This document shows positions 6,551 through 8,573 of a DNA stretch of 8,573 bases, piece after piece. Below the pieces are notes generated by a model. The model did not search any database. It saw only the letters and a list, made by a program, of their open reading frames with translations, and was not told the DNA's origin. The translations under genes and the position numbers were made by a program. The stretch comes from an uncultured Eubacteriales bacterium (GTDB taxonomy: Bacteria; Bacillota; Clostridia; Oscillospirales; Acutalibacteraceae), in assembly GCA_900313475.1 (NCBI GenBank), contig OMRJ01000141.1:1-8573 (forward strand). Direction: 5' to 3'. Each line of letters starts with the position of its first letter. The stretch's first letter is position 1.

Positions 6551-7426
6551 TCACTTTTCCTCCGCCGCATAGGATTTTGCCGCCGATATTTCGGTTATCT
6601 CATTCGTAATGCGAAGCTGACGCGATGCGTTAAGCTCCGCCTGAAGCTGTTTTATCATTTCGTCCGCATTGTCTGCCGCGGATTTCATCGCGGTTGTCCG
6701 CGCAGCGTTTTCGCAGGCTGCGGACTGCACGAGCATGTCGTATATCATCGCAGTGCAGTAATGCGGCACCATGTGTTCAAATACCGCCTCCGGGGACGGC
6801 TCGCAGATCATTTCCTCTGCGGGAAGTAACGGTCCGGCATCGGAAAAGTCCTCTCTCACGAGCGGCAGAAGACGTATACATACAGGCTCCTTTTCGCCGT
6901 GTGTATACGGTGTAAAAATAACGTACACCTCATTTATCCTGTCGGTAACGTATTCCTCTATAAGCATTTCGGACAGCTCCGCCGCAAGCTCAAGACTCGG
7001 GTGCATCGACGAACCGGGAAGCACCGCATCGGGGACAAGACCGCGCGCCGTAAGAATTTCCTTTCCCACAAGTCCGAAGCAGAACAGCTTCGCGTTCGCG
7101 TGCTTTTTCATCTCCTCCGCCGTGAGCGCCGCTACCGCGGAGTTATAGCCGCCGCAAAGTCCCTTGTCGCCCATGACGGACATAATAAGCGCCGTTCCCT
7201 TTGAATCGATATCAATAAAGCGCTGATGCATTCCCGCAAGATTCGACGCGCCGAGAACGCCCGCCATAGCCTCCCTAAGGCTCTGCATATAGCTGACGGC
7301 ATACCCCATTCCGGGCATCAGCTTTTTGAGCCGTGACGCCGAAAGAAGATACATTGCATTGGTTATCTGCCGCGTCTGCTTAACGCTTGCAAGTCTTGCC
7401 TTGAGTTCACTTACACACGCGCTCAT
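6551..7426 (-). CDS. atpG: F1F0 ATP synthase gamma subunit (central stalk)
   Basis: Gamma is the rotating coiled-coil shaft inside the alpha3-beta3 ring. The 291 residues contain the N-terminal helix (LKARLASVKQTRQITNAMYLLSASRLKK, 8-35), the conserved GDKGLCGGYN loop at 86-95, a Rossmann-like middle part, and the C-terminal helix with AARTTAMKSAADNADEMI (241-258) and the family-typical RQLRITNEITEI (269-280). The length is normal. The ATG overlaps the atpA stop by four bases (ATGA, 7426-7423), with TAAGG close upstream, which indicates coupled translation. The gene's last codons hold the atpD Shine-Dalgarno sequence. The N-terminal helix is more divergent than usual (AMYLLSASRL rather than AMKMVSAAKL), but the protein looks complete. 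Confidence 0.95.
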   Translation of the reverse strand: MSACVSELKARLASVKQTRQITNAMYLLSASRLKKLMPGMGYAVSYMQSLREAMAGVLGASNLAGMHQRFIDIDSKGTALIMSVMGDKGLCGGYNSAVAALTAEEMKKHANAKLFCFGLVGKEILTARGLVPDAVLPGSSMHPSLELAAELSEMLIEEYVTDRINEVYVIFTPYTHGEKEPVCIRLLPLVREDFSDAGPLLPAEEMICEPSPEAVFEHMVPHYCTAMIYDMLVQSAACENAARTTAMKSAADNADEMIKQLQAELNASRQLRITNEITEISAAKSYAAEEK

Positions 7427-8573
7427 GACACCTTACCGTCCGTCGTGCTTTTTATCGTGTTTTCGAGCAGTTTGCGAACCTCCGCGGTCATATTGCCCGT
7501 TTCGTTCACCGATTTTTTTGCATCGGGCATTTTGTCGGCAAGCTCACTCAAAAGCTGCTTCACAGCCGCGGCAAAATCCTTTGACTTAACACCGTTAAAG
7601 TATTCGGCTTTGTATGCAATGAGCAGCGCCGTCTCGTCAAAAAGAGAATAAGGCTCGTTTCTGCCCTGCTTGAAAATGTTCACAAGCGTTTCGCCTCTGT
7701 CGAGCATGCGTTTTGTTGCGGGATCGACATCACTGCCGAAGCGCGCGAACACCGCCATTTCACGGTATTGCGACAGCTCTATTCTCAACGTGCCCGACAC
7801 ATCCTTCATCGCCTGATACTGCGCGGCTCTGCCTACACGCGACACTGACAGACCCGTGTTTACGGCGGGACGTACCCCCGAATGGAACAGATCGCTTTCG
7901 AGATAAATCTGACCGTCGGTGATGGAAATAACGTTCGTGGGGATATAAGCCGAGATGTCGCCCGCCGTCGTTTCGATTATCGGCAGCGCGGTTATGCTGC
8001 CGCCGCCCTTTTCATGTGAGAGGCATGCGCTGCGCTCCAAAAGACGCGAATGGAGATAGAAAATATCACCGGGGTACGCCTCACGTCCCGGCGGACGGAG
8101 AAGCAGCAGCGAAATCGTGCGGTATGCGACGGCATGCTTTGACAGATCGTCGTAAATTATGAGCACGTCTTTGCCCTGTTCTTCAAAGTACTCCGCAACG
8201 GAGCATGCGCAGTAGGGCGCAAGATACTGCATTGCGGGGCTGTCGGCGGCTGTCGCGGCAACAACAACGGTATATTTCATCGCGCCTGCTTTTGCAAGCG
8301 TATCAACAACGCCGCTTACGCTTGACGCCTTTTGACCTGTCGCGCAGTAGACGCAGATCATATCTTTATCTTTCTGATTTATTATGCTGTCGACGGCAAT
8401 CGTCGTTTTGCCCGTCTGACGGTCGCCTATTATCAGCTCACGCTGACCGCGGCCTATCGGAATCATACTGTCAACAGCCAAAAGACCCGTCATCATCGGG
8501 GTATCAACGGGGCGTCTCTCAATAATTGCCGGTGCGGGACGCTCCGCAGGATAAAATTTTTCTGCATTTATCG
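7423..8573 (-). CDS. atpA: F1F0 ATP synthase alpha subunit, C-terminal about 382 residues (5' partial)
   Basis: The frame stays open to the right edge of the window (first full codon at 8571), so the ATG codons at 8496 and 8493 are internal and roughly 120 N-terminal residues lie outside. Alpha forms the non-catalytic nucleotide sites and supplies an arginine to the catalytic site. In numbering from the visible start, IIERRPVDTP (16-25) precedes the Walker A loop GDRQTGKT at 49-56. The Walker B region VLIIYDDLSKHAVAYR spans 136-151, PPGREAYPGD is at about 160-169, and SVSRVG at 242-247 contains the conserved arginine finger. The usual RVGGAAQ or RVGSAAQ reads RVGRAAQ here, and the usual LLLRRPPGREA reads LLLLRPPGREA. 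Both are mild departures. The C-terminal helical domain is complete and ends at the four-base overlap with atpG. The neighbouring order matches the canonical atpAGDC. Confidence 0.95.
   Translation of the reverse strand, partial: INAEKFYPAERPAPAIIERRPVDTPMMTGLLAVDSMIPIGRGQRELIIGDRQTGKTTIAVDSIINQKDKDMICVYCATGQKASSVSGVVDTLAKAGAMKYTVVVAATAADSPAMQYLAPYCACSVAEYFEEQGKDVLIIYDDLSKHAVAYRTISLLLLRPPGREAYPGDIFYLHSRLLERSACLSHEKGGGSITALPIIETTAGDISAYIPTNVISITDGQIYLESDLFHSGVRPAVNTGLSVSRVGRAAQYQAMKDVSGTLRIELSQYREMAVFARFGSDVDPATKRMLDRGETLVNIFKQGRNEPYSLFDETALLIAYKAEYFNGVKSKDFAAAVKQLLSELADKMPDAKKSVNETGNMTAEVRKLLENTIKSTTDGKVS

Noticed and set aside
6547..6570. atpD starting at the ATG at 6570
   Set aside because: It overlaps atpG by 20 bases, adds the non-conserved residues MRRRKSE and lacks the good GGAGG spacing of the ATG at 6549.
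6194..6829. A 211-codon open frame on the + strand across the atpD/atpG junction
   Set aside because: It is antisense to two real genes, shows no known motif and has no plausible ribosome binding site or promoter.
7423..8496. atpA starting at the ATG at 8496
   Set aside because: The frame continues to the window edge with conserved alpha-subunit residues, so the ATG is internal.

Overview
The window looks like chromosomal DNA of a fairly GC-balanced Firmicute, most likely a gut-type clostridium. The evidence is the bacterial atpAGDC gene order, the strong AGGAG-type ribosome binding sites, an energy-coupling-factor (ECF) S component encoded without its own ATPases, a MocR/GntR-type regulator and a carbohydrate-active beta-helix protein. 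The assignment is inferred from gene style; there is no rRNA or other decisive marker.

Left part, + strand (1-1493): the C-terminal half of a GH28-like beta-helix protein with a carbohydrate-binding-module-like tail, entering from outside the window, then a GNAT acetyltransferase 23 nt downstream. A 253-nt spacer follows, holding a 24-bp tandem duplication and a near-consensus sigma-A promoter. That promoter drives ilvE (branched-chain aminotransferase, 1747-2808), which ends at a hairpin terminator usable from both sides.

Middle part (2831-4670): an ECF transporter S component on the - strand and a MocR-like regulator on the + strand are divergently transcribed from a 91-nt AT-rich spacer. 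This is a typical regulator/target layout. The regulator is unusual: its aminotransferase-like domain has arginine where the PLP-binding lysine should be, and it stops about 100 residues early, just before a terminator. It is either a degenerate gene or a regulator that no longer uses PLP as a Schiff base.

Right part, - strand (8573 down to 4730): the F1 half of the ATP synthase operon, atpA (5' part outside the window), atpG, atpD and atpC. The first three are translationally coupled (4-nt overlap, then 1-nt gap). atpC has no ATG, GTG or TTG that would give a complete protein. The best start is an ACG eight bases after a GGGAGG Shine-Dalgarno sequence. A second bidirectional hairpin and a perfect 24-bp palindrome separate atpC from the MocR-like gene.

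I see no CRISPR array, transposon, tRNA, rRNA, phage gene or defence system. Most of the window is ordinary housekeeping sequence. The points worth a second look are the MocR-like protein lacking its lysine and the possible ACG start of atpC.
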